A DNA stretch of 64,000 bases from Linepithema humile (lineage: Eukaryota; Arthropoda; Insecta; Hymenoptera; Formicidae). Below the pieces are notes generated by a model. That model worked only from the letters and a program-made list of their open reading frames with translations, ran no database searches and was not told where the DNA came from. Within the stretch, counting starts at the first letter, position 1, and each line of letters opens with the position of its first letter. The stretch covers positions 23,586,139 through 23,650,138 of the forward strand of contig NC_090133.1 of NCBI RefSeq assembly GCF_040581485.1, given 5' to 3'. This document shows positions 33,865 through 45,591 of this stretch, piece after piece. The position numbers and the translations under genes were made by a program.

Positions 33865-36800
33865 TATAAACGTTAATATAATATTATTTTTCAATTATTT
33901 CTCTCATAATAAAAACCTAAAATCTTTGATGGATTTCATTTTTACCATTCCCGAGCATTATATAAGAAAAATTAAATTGAATAGAACACATAAACAAAAA
34001 AGTAAAAGTAACCGTAAAAGTAACTGTAACAAAAAATGTGTTGTATAAAACTTTTTCAGATAGTTTATAGAATTTAAATTAGTATAAATAAAAAATATTC
34101 TTGCGTACGTCTATGGATGAGAAGATGTTTGAGCGATAATGCCTATTAAAATAAACTCACTCTCGTGCTTGCACGTGGGTTGAACGAGAAAACTCACGTG
34201 CCACGCGTGACACACTAATAACCTTTCGTATATTTTAGCGATCTTTGAATAAAGTAATAGATATTAAATAAGTACATCAAAAAAGATATTAAATAAGTAC
34301 ATCATAATAAAAATTTGATTGAATATCACGATTTCACAATTGCGTTAATATCTTCATCAATTGGAAAAATTATTTGCAGCTATTTTTGGACTAATTAATA
34401 AAAAATCACTTTATGCAAAATATATTTTGTTATAATTCATGCATTAATTAATGACTTATTCTGTTTTTATCAAATAAGTTATTAATAATAACTTAAAATC
34501 TAATAATCAAATTATGGCTCAAATATGGCTACAATATATTCTGTTCCGTAATTTTATATTACATCTTTTTCATATAGTTTGCTTAAAAGAATAATTCATA
34601 TTTTTCTCTTTACAATCGCCTGCTACAAAAACAAACGTATATGTGTCAAAATAACGAGCATTTAAAACAAATTAATTATCTCAAATTAAAGATCTCAGCC
34701 ATGTATTGTCACTGACATATGAATATTAAAACTACACTGTAAAATTGTAATATACATTAATTGAAAGATCCATTTAGACAATTTCTGAAGATGAATACCG
34801 ATAATTTTCTAATTGACGCAGTCAAGTCAGTTAGTTGAATTGTGTTAGTTGAGTTTAGTGATAAATTTTATCCTCAACAAGAACTAAAATAGCAATTTTA
34901 TTAATCTAACCTTCTAGATTCTCATGGTGACGTAATATTATTTACTATTTATTTTTTAATAAAACGTTAAAATCTAAAATTAATAAAACCAAATAGACAA
35001 GAAAGATAAACATAAGCCTGCAAAAAATATGTTTAAAGCATAGCCATGAAATGCTCTCATCTCTATAAAATGAAAGTGGACTTTGCATAGCAATTAAAAG
35101 CGTCTGCCAGCGATAATTTCAAGTTAACCGTACTTTCTTTTTCCCTTATACATTTTTTCACTTCTATGCTTTAGAATAATAATCTGGGATCTTGTACGTC
35201 GCAGGAGGATCAAAAGCCGATAAAAGAATCACTAAAAAAATATATTATAAATGCTCTTGTGATGTAAATATTATATTTATAACTTTTACCAAACTAAATA
35301 TTTATAATTTTTACTAAACTAAATAATTTTTACTGAACTAAAAGTTTTTCAAAACAATATTCAGAATTCATGAATTTTAATCAAGAATAATATATAGTTA
35401 AAAAATCTCGTATGTAGCTCATGTACGCGGTATAAGTTCAACATTTCCATAACTGGTTGCCAGATTTACATGCTATACGAATAGTCACGAATTGGAATTA
35501 CATATTAGACCACATGTAAAGTTGGTACAGCATTTCAAGGTTTTTTCCGAGATGGCGGAGAAGCTAGAAAACATTTTATTTGTGCTCCATGACGTCTGTT
35601 GAGCTCATGCATAATCATATATGTCATAGGTCATGCCGATGAGATACCATTCCCAGTCTTCGACGAATGTCAGTCAACGGCGCGTTCTTCGGTCGAAACG
35701 CTGAATTTTCTACCATCTCTCGTGATTAATCTCATTATATAATAACCATAGAAAAATCCATAGAAAAAGGTCGCATATCATCGCTCATCTTGCTGTAAGG
35801 TAAGGATTTTTGTTTTTCAAACTGAACAATGTCAAAGGATTTCTAATGTCCAAACTAGTCTTCACCGATTTGAATCTATGCCAGATTTGTGTAAGCTAAA
35901 TCGCAGCGCTTGCATGGATGCTTCTGCGCGCGCGCGTGTGTGTGTGTGGGTGTGTGTACACGCAAACGTGCATATTTATATTTGCACAAATATGTATGTA
36001 CATGCATTTGGATGTGATTACATAGCTGATTACAGTTGTATCGTGTACGAAGTCAGCATTTAGTGATTGATAAAATGCAAACAATCGAAAGAAAAAGAAG
36101 AGCGAGAGATAAAAAATGGGAGTAACCCGCGATCAAATTTTTCGCATTAAATCTGCTTAACTATTGCTTTGACAAATTTGATAATAATATAGATTATAGA
36201 TATAATCAATAATATGTACTTGTGCGACAAATCAGATTAGAATTTAATATTGAAGGCAATAGTAGTAGCCTCAAACGTTTTTACATTTATTTAGATTCAC
36301 ACAAGATAGGTGGTGAGTGAGAAATATTATTAACAAATACAAAGTTAAAAAATTGCGGATAAAATCTTACAGATGACGCTGTTGAGATTTATAGGAAGTT
36401 TGACCTTTGCGAGAAAGTCTACCAGTTTAATCACTTGCGAATTTCACTGAAGAAAATCTTTTCCTCAGCTTTAGCTGTCATTTACAGCATTGAAGTAGTT
36501 GTAATAAATTGCAGGTGAAAGTCTCATCGGGGAAAAGTTCCGACTGATTTACTAAATAGTTGCGCCGACAAGTTTAACAAATTTCCTTTTTTGTTTAATT
36601 ATTATAATTTTATTACATTTATTAACAAATTTGCTTTAATTTAATTAAGAAGATAGTTTAATGTTCGCAATAGCAATGTATAGCCTCGACATTAACCATG
36701 AAGTAAAATCATCATCATCCACCCAATATGACCTCTCTTATCGATTCGCCGATGTCAAACGAGTCATTTCTGTTGAATGACATATGGTTTGCGTTTATGC

Positions 36801-37014
36801 TTGGCAAAGAAAGCACGTGTTTTTCAACAAACTGTCTATCCCTACCTCTTAGCGATAATCTATTTTTCATTAGTCGCAACGCAATTTTAGTGGTCAAAAT
36901 CTCATCAACTTCTAATAAATTATAATATGCTACATTATGTGCATTAGTAAACGCGTACGTTCTTTGTTTATTTGCCAATTTGCCATTGTTTTAATTGTCA
37001 ATTATCACTTACAG
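33865..37014. other. Intergenic DNA and presumed Lsd-1 5' region
   Basis: No gene is supported on either strand. A GT/GC microsatellite lies at 35,928-35,963. At 35,799 the motif CTGTAAG precedes a consensus donor GTAAGG, and the next good acceptor before the Lsd-1 start ends at 37,014 (CTTACAG). This makes about 35,700-35,799 a candidate non-coding first exon of the perilipin gene. The rest is AT-rich. Confidence 0.4.
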
Positions 37015-37028
37015 CAATTATTTCCCAT

Positions 37029-40000
37029 ATGGCACCAGCAAACGTAAGAAGACGGCATTCAAGCTTGCCGCATTTTGAATCTGTTGTTAGGATTTCAAAT
37101 TTTCCTATTGTGGAAAGCGGTATACATATTGCTGGCAATGTGTACAATAAAATAAAGGTATGATTATTAAGTATATTATGCACAATAAAGAACCTAGATA
37201 CTTATTCGGCCATTAAAAAATTAATTATAGTGTCGACTTTAATGATTTCAAAACAACTGCCAAATTTTTTCTAGAAATAACTCGTGCTGATAAAATGTAA
37301 TTATGAAAATAATCTAAAATATCATTTCTTGTCAAGAAACTATCAGTTCTTTCTTTATAGCGTTCAAATTCTTTGATGAACTGGAGCCTGGATACAGCGG
37401 AACAGTCATTAGCAATTGCCACGTCAACAGCAAGACCCGCATTTTTCGCCTTCAATGGGCCAATTACGACAATCGATCAACTACTGTGCAAAGGTATCGA
37501 TATCGTTGAGCAGAGGGTACCATCAGTGCATCTTCCTCCTTATCTTGTAAGTTCATATTCTTTATTACATACTCATATATTCTTTACGATATCAAAAGAA
37601 ACCGCGGTGAAAAGAAACCGCGGTGAAAAGAACCGATTCCGCGGAAGTGATAATATTATCGTCTGTTCCAGTGCAAACTAATAAATTACTTTTATAAGCT
37701 ATCGCATGTAAACTAATAAAGTGGTATTTTATGTTTCATGCTCAAGATATATTTGAATACGCGAGATTATGTAAATAACAGAATCGTAAAACCAGTTCTA
37801 ATGCGCGCCGGGAGTATGAAATATATTGGTAATCATGCTGCGGACGCTGCCGCAGATAGGTTGGATGGTGCGCTTACGATTGCGGACAAATATGTAGATC
37901 GCTATTTGCCAGAAGAATCGACCGATACGGTCGATGGTACTAAAGCAGATGGTAAAATTATTGTATAGTATTATATTTCTAAAGAGATTTTTATAAAACC
38001 CAAATTTTACAAAAATTTTCCGTAAATAATAACGATTATTTCTTCGCGCATATCTCTGTTCCTCTAATAGCTCTTTATATTTATTCAATACAATTCAATT
38101 CCTGTATTAATTAACAGGTTTAAAACGTGTTTCTGATTTTCTCAATCAAGTTGCGTAAAAGATTTGAAGAGCAACGATAAGAGTCATATTAACGTGGTAC
38201 AACATTAATGAGTAATAAATATCAAGCAGTTGACAATTAATTTTACAGAAGTCAACTTCGTGGAACCTGTGAGCAAAACTAAACGAACAATCAAGCATGG
38301 CGCAAGATTCTCGCGAAAATTACAAAAGAGATTGACACGACGTACTCTGGTGGAAGCACGTGCGCTTAAGGAGCAAGGAACGGAATGTATTCATGTCCTT
38401 TTATATGTGATAGAATTGGTAAGACCTAACAACCGATTAATTCATTACTTGTCAATTGTGAATTATTCATAAAATCACAATTAAATTATATTAAACATAT
38501 TCTAACATATGTACTCGCAAATTATTTATTTGGTAATCATTAAGATGACACATTGCATCATCAGCCAAATTAATTAATTTTTAATATCTTCATTAGATTA
38601 TATATAAATATAAACGCATTCATGCAGATAATTTTCAATAGTTATTTTAATGACTATACTTTTGCCCCAATCTATCAGAAAAATATTGTCTGTTGGAAAT
38701 AATCGCTGACTGGTGAAAATATTGCTATGGCAGCTAAAGCATTGATTAAATAAGCGGCTTATATAGTTTATAACAAAAATAATTGTAAACATTTATAAAC
38801 TGCGTGGTTCTTGAGATTATAAATAGAAAATTTGCAGTATTATGCAGATTTTCTAAAAAGTATTCGTATAGATAAATATTTTTATAATGCGTGTAAAAAA
38901 TAACTATTTTTGCATTATAAAGTAAAAAGATAATTCTTTTGATATAAACTACGATTAAATATGACGCATAAAACAAACTAAAAAAAGTAGAATATATACT
39001 TATTCAAATTTCTATCTTCTGTACATATTTTATGTATAAAATATTTATATATATAAAAAATATGAATTTATCATACGCAGATAGCAACAGACCCAAAATT
39101 AGCTTTGAAAAAAGCTAAGGAATTGTGGACTACGTTGAGTTTGCCTGAGCCTGAAAATCAGGCACGCCCAGCCACGCTTGAACAATTGCTGGTACTTTTA
39201 ACGCGTGAATCTGCACGTCGCATGGTGCATCTGGTGAATGGCACGGCGGCATTGGCCGCTAGAACCCCGCGACGTTTAGGTCATCTATTCGTCCGACTTT
39301 CTCATCAATTACTTGCTGTTGTGGATGCTTCATTAAAGGTTAAATCAATTTCATTTGATCTAATTGAAATAAACGCGTTTGTGTAACTCAGTCAATCTTA
39401 TAAAAATGATAATATTCTTCTATTTCATAATTAGAAAATAGATAGTACAACTATATTGTAATTTTAATTTTTTTCTAATATTTTAATTTTTTAAACGGTA
39501 ACTATTTTAACAAAAATATAGTTGAATGTGTCGAAATATACAAGTTTTTACTACGTTGTCATTTTTCAGATGACACCACTTATAGGTAAAAGCAATGCAG
39601 CAAAAGAACAATTATCTGTCATACGCTCTGCCATTGACAGGTTGAATAGCACCACGAATTTGCTATTAGTATGTATTTTCTCATATTATAACTATTCAAA
39701 ATTGTTTATCCAATATCTCATTTTAAGAAACAAAAAGGAAACTTACAAAAGTATCTAATGTTAAGTTTTATTTGTTAAAATTATTCCTATTAATTCCTAA
39801 TTAATTTCTATTAATTTCTAATATTTCCTATGCACCAACACCCGTCCCTGGTTTCCGTAGCCTTTTCCAACGTTTTGTAATAAATAAATTCTCAACTATC
39901 CTAGGAAAAATTTGCTGCGTTCTTGGCTGGTCGACCTAGCCCTCAAAAGACACCACACATGCGAAACCACCAGCAGAACCATAACAACCACATGTCAGTG

Positions 40001-40033
40001 ACTTCCAATCCCCCCGTGAATGGTATCGAGTAA
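37029..40033 (+). CDS. Lsd-1: Perilipin, Lsd-1/PLIN1-like
   Basis: Lipid-droplet coat protein; in insects Lsd-1 recruits and gates lipases at the droplet surface in fat body. Coding exons 37029-37157, 37361-37546, 37747-37951, 38249-38418, 39081-39338, 39570-39668 and 39905-40033 join in phase to 1,176 bases, 391 residues, a normal PLIN1 length. The PAT domain occupies roughly residues 10-105: FESVVRISNFPIVESG, LMNWSLDTAEQSLAIA and LCKGIDIVEQRVPSV. A second conserved part has ADKYVDRYLPEE, and the exon at 39,081 carries amphipathic, Arg-rich helices. The His/Asn-rich tail ends PPVNGIE. The ATG at 37,029 follows a 14-base leader after the acceptor at 37,014. It is the first and longest of four tandem perilipin genes. 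A second in-phase donor at 37,936 could remove five residues. Confidence 0.93.
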
Positions 40034-40332
40034 CGAGTGAGTCCCGCCTGAAAACTGCTACGTGCGGATTTTTTTTCTTCCGGTTTTCGATTACAAGGTC
40101 GAAGACATGAGGAAACAGCGCCGAGAACCCACTAATTAACATGCAAAATTTCATCAGTCTGATTACATTATTTTTACCAAATTTTTACGATTTTGTACTC
40201 GAGGGGAGGGAGATACAATAATGTAGTAACAGAATATATAATATTTACATTGGCACAGTGTATACGTGCCATGCTTATTCTGTTTCTTAACTTAGCTATT
40301 CGTTAACTAACTCTTTTAAGTGTAATTAAAAA

Positions 40333-40338
40333 AATAAA
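40333..40338 (+). terminator. AATAAA polyadenylation signal of Lsd-1
   Basis: AATAAA about 300 bases after the Lsd-1 stop codon, at the end of an A-rich run and the only such signal close to the gene. The 3' UTR is therefore probably 40,034 to about 40,360. Confidence 0.6.
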
Positions 40339-43300
40339 GGGCCGTATTGATTAATCATAACACTGTATCAGCTAGCGCTTGTTTCTTTTTCTGTTGACCC
40401 TTTTTAACATTTAAAATAACAACAATGATAAGCATACATTTTTTGACAAACAAACAGAAATTTAATTAAACGTTAAAAACGTGTTTCAGATTCTTGCATA
40501 ATATTTTTTAAGGTCATAGTTCTTAGAAGATAGTCCACGTAAGAATCTAGATTGTCGAATATTTTTTATACTTCTTAATTTTGCGCAATTAAAATACATC
40601 GGAAAAAGCGTACTATTAAAATGGTAAACCCATATTATGATTCAGAAGTACTGATTAGTTTCTGCGTCGCTTAAAATGTTAATCCATGGACTTTGTCTAC
40701 CAAGCCAAGAAATCACGAGATGTCGTACATCACTATCTTCTGTTCTCAATACATTCTCTTTAAACTTCTTTCAATAGTGAAAGTGGAGAAATCTTAGATG
40801 ACTGTAGGATTTTTTTAACTTGGTCTTCCTGTTCCTCAGCTTGTAATGTATGTCTTAGATAAACATTCAAAAAGATTTTTATAAATTACATTAATTTCGG
40901 AAAGAGTAATATTTGGCATTAAAAAATTTTTGATTTACAGTAAGCGAAAAACTTGAAATACAGAAATTTATACATTACACAATAAAATGCAATCTTACGA
41001 GATTCTTAAAAATATAACTCGACTGCTACTGATTAGAGCAAACTGTAGGCAACATTATATTTAGATATTTAGTATTCACGCTTCATGCGATACTTCATGC
41101 ATTACGCAATGAAAAGTTTATCAAAAAAATCGTGCTGGCTAGACTATGTTATGGACTCTGGAATTTAATCGCAAGTGGATACAAGAATGATGACAACTTC
41201 AAATCATTTTTTATTGTTAACCTTGACCTAATTATCGAGATAAATTTTGATCATAGGTCAACATTACAGCTTTACAGATTACAGTTCATGGATTTTATTC
41301 GTTTTTTTAACTATTTTTCTATATTAATCGGTAGGAATTATTAAAATAATATATTTGCATCTTTGAAACTTTAAATTTTTACTTGTTTTGTATTACGTAT
41401 AAATAATTTGTTTTAAATTTGTTTCATAAATAATTGCATTTATTAGCAATAATAGAATTTCTATTTTTTATTATATAATACACCTTATTTAACCTTATAA
41501 GCAAGATTTGTTAAAGTACTTTTAGCGTGTAATAATAGATATATGGATTTGGTGTATATGGATTCTTTCAATAATTTTGAAATCATGTCTGTGCGTTTAT
41601 GCGATAAACGCAGCAGCGATGATAACGCATAGGCGTTATCTGACAATGTAGACACGACGGACTTTGTACCATGGAAATTTCCATGGCGGCATATATGGGA
41701 AAAGAAACTTTATATGCTCTTCAATTTGCAGCATGATGTAAGAAATATGACATCTTTTTTCAGTGGCAACAAGAAACACAAAAAAGCAACGAAGAAAAAT
41801 TATTTTCTACAAAAATGATCATTTTACAGTACATTTAAAATCATACTAATTACTTCTCGTGTTGTTTAATAGTTTCTGATTTATATAAATTAACTTTAAA
41901 ATATACCCATCGTTTATTTTTTAAGGACAAATTATTTTGCCACTTTAGTTTGTTTAATTTAATTTTTATAATTTAATTAATGAAAGCATTACTAATGCAG
42001 CTTAGAAAAAAATTATACCTTTCGTTTCTAATATTTTATACATTATTCTAAAAAATTGAACACTATTTGTATAGAAACTCTATACAAAAATTTGTAAAAA
42101 AAATTATTTTATTACTAAAACAAAAGGCAATGCGTTTTTTTGCTCGTCACTTTTCTTATTCGAAAAATTTTTGCTTTTTCGAAATAAAAGAAATATATCA
42201 AAATTTCAAAAACGTGGTCAAAAACCTGACCGTGAAAATGTTTTCCTTACACACACATGTGTACCAAAACACATTTATAGATATCTCATACTTTGCTTAC
42301 TCAGCATTCTGGCTTATTCAACTACATTCACTGCGCAGGCGATGATCGCAAGCGATCCTCTACATTATAAGTTTACCGTACGTGACCGGAGACAGCATTC
42401 GTGTCGAAGTATCAGACGCGTTCGTTTGTTGATTACATTACCAAATTATTATATATTAATTAACGCAACCATCATTTAAAACTGTGAGTAAGAAAAGTGT
42501 TGTTTGTGTGTCTTCGATTATTAAAATTTTACTTTCGGTTATCTGGTGCAAAATTTTGAATCTTTGTTTCATGATAAACTATTATTCTACGATATTTTAA
42601 ATTAAAATTTATATACAAATAACTTTTTACTTTATTTTAATTAATATATAAAACATAGTTGTAAATCTATATGCATAGGTTTCATAATTTATAAAATATT
42701 GTCATTACATAACATGTGACAAATCTATTGCTGTATTTTATTATGTGGACTATTTGTTCAATTTTGAATCGTAAACTTTATTTAAATGAAAATTTGAACA
42801 AACCTCATATTTTTCTGAGTTTTTTTCATAATTTTTAAGCGGAACAAATTTTATTAAATCTAATTTGAAAATTATTTCTTGTCTAAGAAAAATTATAAAT
42901 CAATAATACATGAAACAGTTACATGAAAGTAATTAAATTATTTGACAAAATTCATAATTATCGGCATATCGAAATAGTTTTCACTTTATAGACTTGTTGA
43001 TCTCGAATATACATTACATATTATATCGGCATTCCAAAATATTTACGTCTCTAACCATTGTTACGAAAGCACACTTTGGAATTTCTACTTCAGTAGAGAA
43101 AAGATTTTATAGAAATTTATAATAAAATATCATTTAAAGTTTATTAAATTATTCAATATTATGTCACATACATAGCAATTTATTTTATAAAACTCTTACT
43201 ATTGTATAAGAAATTGAAAATACAAGATAATTATCCCAAAAAAGAATAATGCTTTCCAAGTTTGAGAAAGTTTAATATACGCGTTAATTAATATACGTTT

Positions 43301-43630
43301 GTTGATCAAAACGATTTTGTTATAGACGTGTGTGTCTATAAATTTAGAAATTTTTTGTTTTAAACAAATAATATTCTAAAATGAGATTTATCCTTACAAA
43401 GACAGGAACAATATTTCTATTTTACATTTTTACTCCGTTCAATATGAAATCTATTATCTCTGATGCCGAGTTTTATTATTAATTATTTATTATGTGTGTA
43501 AATATTGACAGAAAGTAGAGAAGATTTTGCACTTATAATAATTATCTGATAAAATGCAAATAATTCATCAGTATATAGGCTTATAAATTATTTTTTTAAA
43601 TTTATACTTTTATTTAACAGATATTTTTAG
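40339..43630. other. Intergenic DNA between first and second perilipin genes
   Basis: AT-rich with no supported gene. A GC-richer stretch at about 42,335-42,483 ends with a good donor (AAACT followed by GTGAGTAAG), and an acceptor ends at 43,630 just before the second perilipin start. This stretch is a candidate promoter and non-coding first exon for that gene. Short hairpins around GCGATAAACGC lie near 41,600. Confidence 0.4.
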
Positions 43631-43658
43631 CGTACAGTGATAACTTTTCTACAAAAAC

Positions 43659-45319
43659 ATGGCAGAAGTAACTCCAAAAACAACTTCAGAAACAACTTCA
43701 GAAGTGACTCCAAATGAACTCACTCAATTAAAAGTCATCGAACGTGTGAAAGAATTACCTATTATTGAAATGGCAATCAACAAATCCGCGGAAACCTATT
43801 CCAAAGTGAAAGATTCAAATCAGTTGGTAAATTGGGCGCTCAGTACTGCTGAGTCGTCTCTAAACACTGCAAAAAAACATGCGATGCCCATCGCAGTACC
43901 CATCGCGAAAAAATTTGAATACCCTATAGGTTTTGTCGATAATACATTATGTCTTGGCCTCGATAAAATCGAAGAAAAAGTTCCGTTGGTGAAGGAACAG
44001 CCCGCACAGGTTTGACACATACATATCTTATTATTATTATATTTAATATTAATCTATCTAAATCTATAAAAACTTTGCTTTTAAATACTTGCACAATTTG
44101 GTTTTTAAATATTATCAAAAACAGAATTGAAAAAAATAGTGTTTATATTGAATACATTTCTTCAGATTTTAGAAAAGGCCGTATCACGCATCTCGTACGT
44201 GAACGACTTGATTATCGCGCAAGCGACAAATTTGCGAGATTTCAGCTGGAGTACAGCCAATCATTTACTCGAGACACCTTACGGCATTGTAGCTGTAAAA
44301 GGTGTAGAAGGCACGGCTTTTATTGTTGATAAGCTCATTGACAAATATTTCCCTCCAACAGAAGAAGAAGAAGAAGAAGCAAAAGAAAAGGAAACGACAG
44401 GTACAGCATACATTTTTAATTTCTTGATATTTCGCAAAAACATTTAAAACTTAATAATCTATCTAGATTATTAAATAATATGCTGTCAATACATAAGCTA
44501 ATTAGATTTGTCAGTTTGTAATATATACACAATATGACAAATTAATATAAAATATACAAGAACGTTGTAATGTAACGAAAGTCGACTATACATAGTACGC
44601 GTCAGCGAGAAAGTTAGCGAAAGTAGTTAACCTGACACTAAGTATTTATAATTACACCGTAGTTTATTGTTCATTAAACTGCTCTTATCTTCTCCATTGT
44701 AATTTAAATTTAATTCTAATTCATTTCTCAACACACAGAATGTAGTTTGCTCTAATTCAAATTTAAGCAATTAAAATCTTTTTGTTCTAAATCTATCTAT
44801 CTAATTTGTAGATTCTATCCAAATTTTATGCAATTTCTATATTATTAATTAAATAATATTAAAAATTATACAGCTTTGTTTAGCGCTCAATACAAAGCGC
44901 GAATACAGTTAATTAATTTTTTTTTCGTTCAGTGAGAGAGTATATTATCCTTAATTTTTCATATTTTTACAGAAATCAAAACAGATGAGGAGGATAAACT
45001 GTTACGTACTTTACAAACAGTCGGTCACTTGTCTAATAAAGCTGCTCGACGCGTATATACACACGTTATATATCAATTACACATTCTTAAGGAGAGTTCA
45101 TTAACACTTTATGTCAACAGTTTAGTTGAGTTTCTTCATCTCACAAAATATCTCTACACAATGACTGAAAAAGCTGAAAAAAATGAAAAAGAAAAAGAAA
45201 AGGAAAAAGAAAAAATACATGTAAATGGTGAAAAAAAAGAAGAATCACAGAAAAAGCAAGAAAACGAAGAAGAACGAGACACAAAAAAAGAAGATGCTGA
45301 AAAGGAAAAGAACGAGTAA
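43659..45319 (+). CDS. Perilipin, Lsd-2-like, with Lys/Glu tail
   Basis: Three coding exons, 43659-44009, 44166-44400 and 44973-45319, with junction phases 0 and 1, give 310 residues. The PAT core is clear: VIERVKELPIIEMAI, LVNWALSTAESSL, LCLGLDKIEEKVPLV, then VDKLIDKYFPP. The third exon has the conserved helical part ending VEFLHLTKYLY, followed by about 50 residues almost entirely Lys, Glu, Asn and Gln. The N-terminus is Thr/Ser-rich (residues 5-20). Predicted role: coat of cytoplasmic lipid droplets, promoting storage as Lsd-2 does in flies. It lies 3.6 kb after Lsd-1 in the same orientation. The ATG follows a 28-base leader after an acceptor at 43,630. An AATAAA lies at 45,416. Confidence 0.92.
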
Positions 45320-45406
45320 AAGCATTTTTATTTGTTTATTTTATTTTTAGCAAATTTTTGTCATGCATAGTCATTTACATCTTAAAGATGGATATTGTTT
45401 ATATTT

Positions 45407-45591
45407 ATCATTGGAAATAAATATTATTTATAAATTATTATAATATTTATATTATAACATATTAATTTTCATTAATAATATAAATATTAATATTATATTA
45501 ATTAAAATAATATTATTATAATATATTATATAATATTATAATATAATAACATTATATAATATATAAAAAATAAATATTTATTTCCAATGAT
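45407..45591. repeat. AT-rich foldback at the 3' end of the second perilipin
   Basis: The stretch ATCATTGGAAATAAATATT at the left is repeated in inverted orientation at the right end (about 45,572-45,591), enclosing about 140 bases made almost only of A and T. The whole block could fold into a long hairpin. The AATAAA signal of the preceding perilipin lies inside the left arm. Confidence 0.75.
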
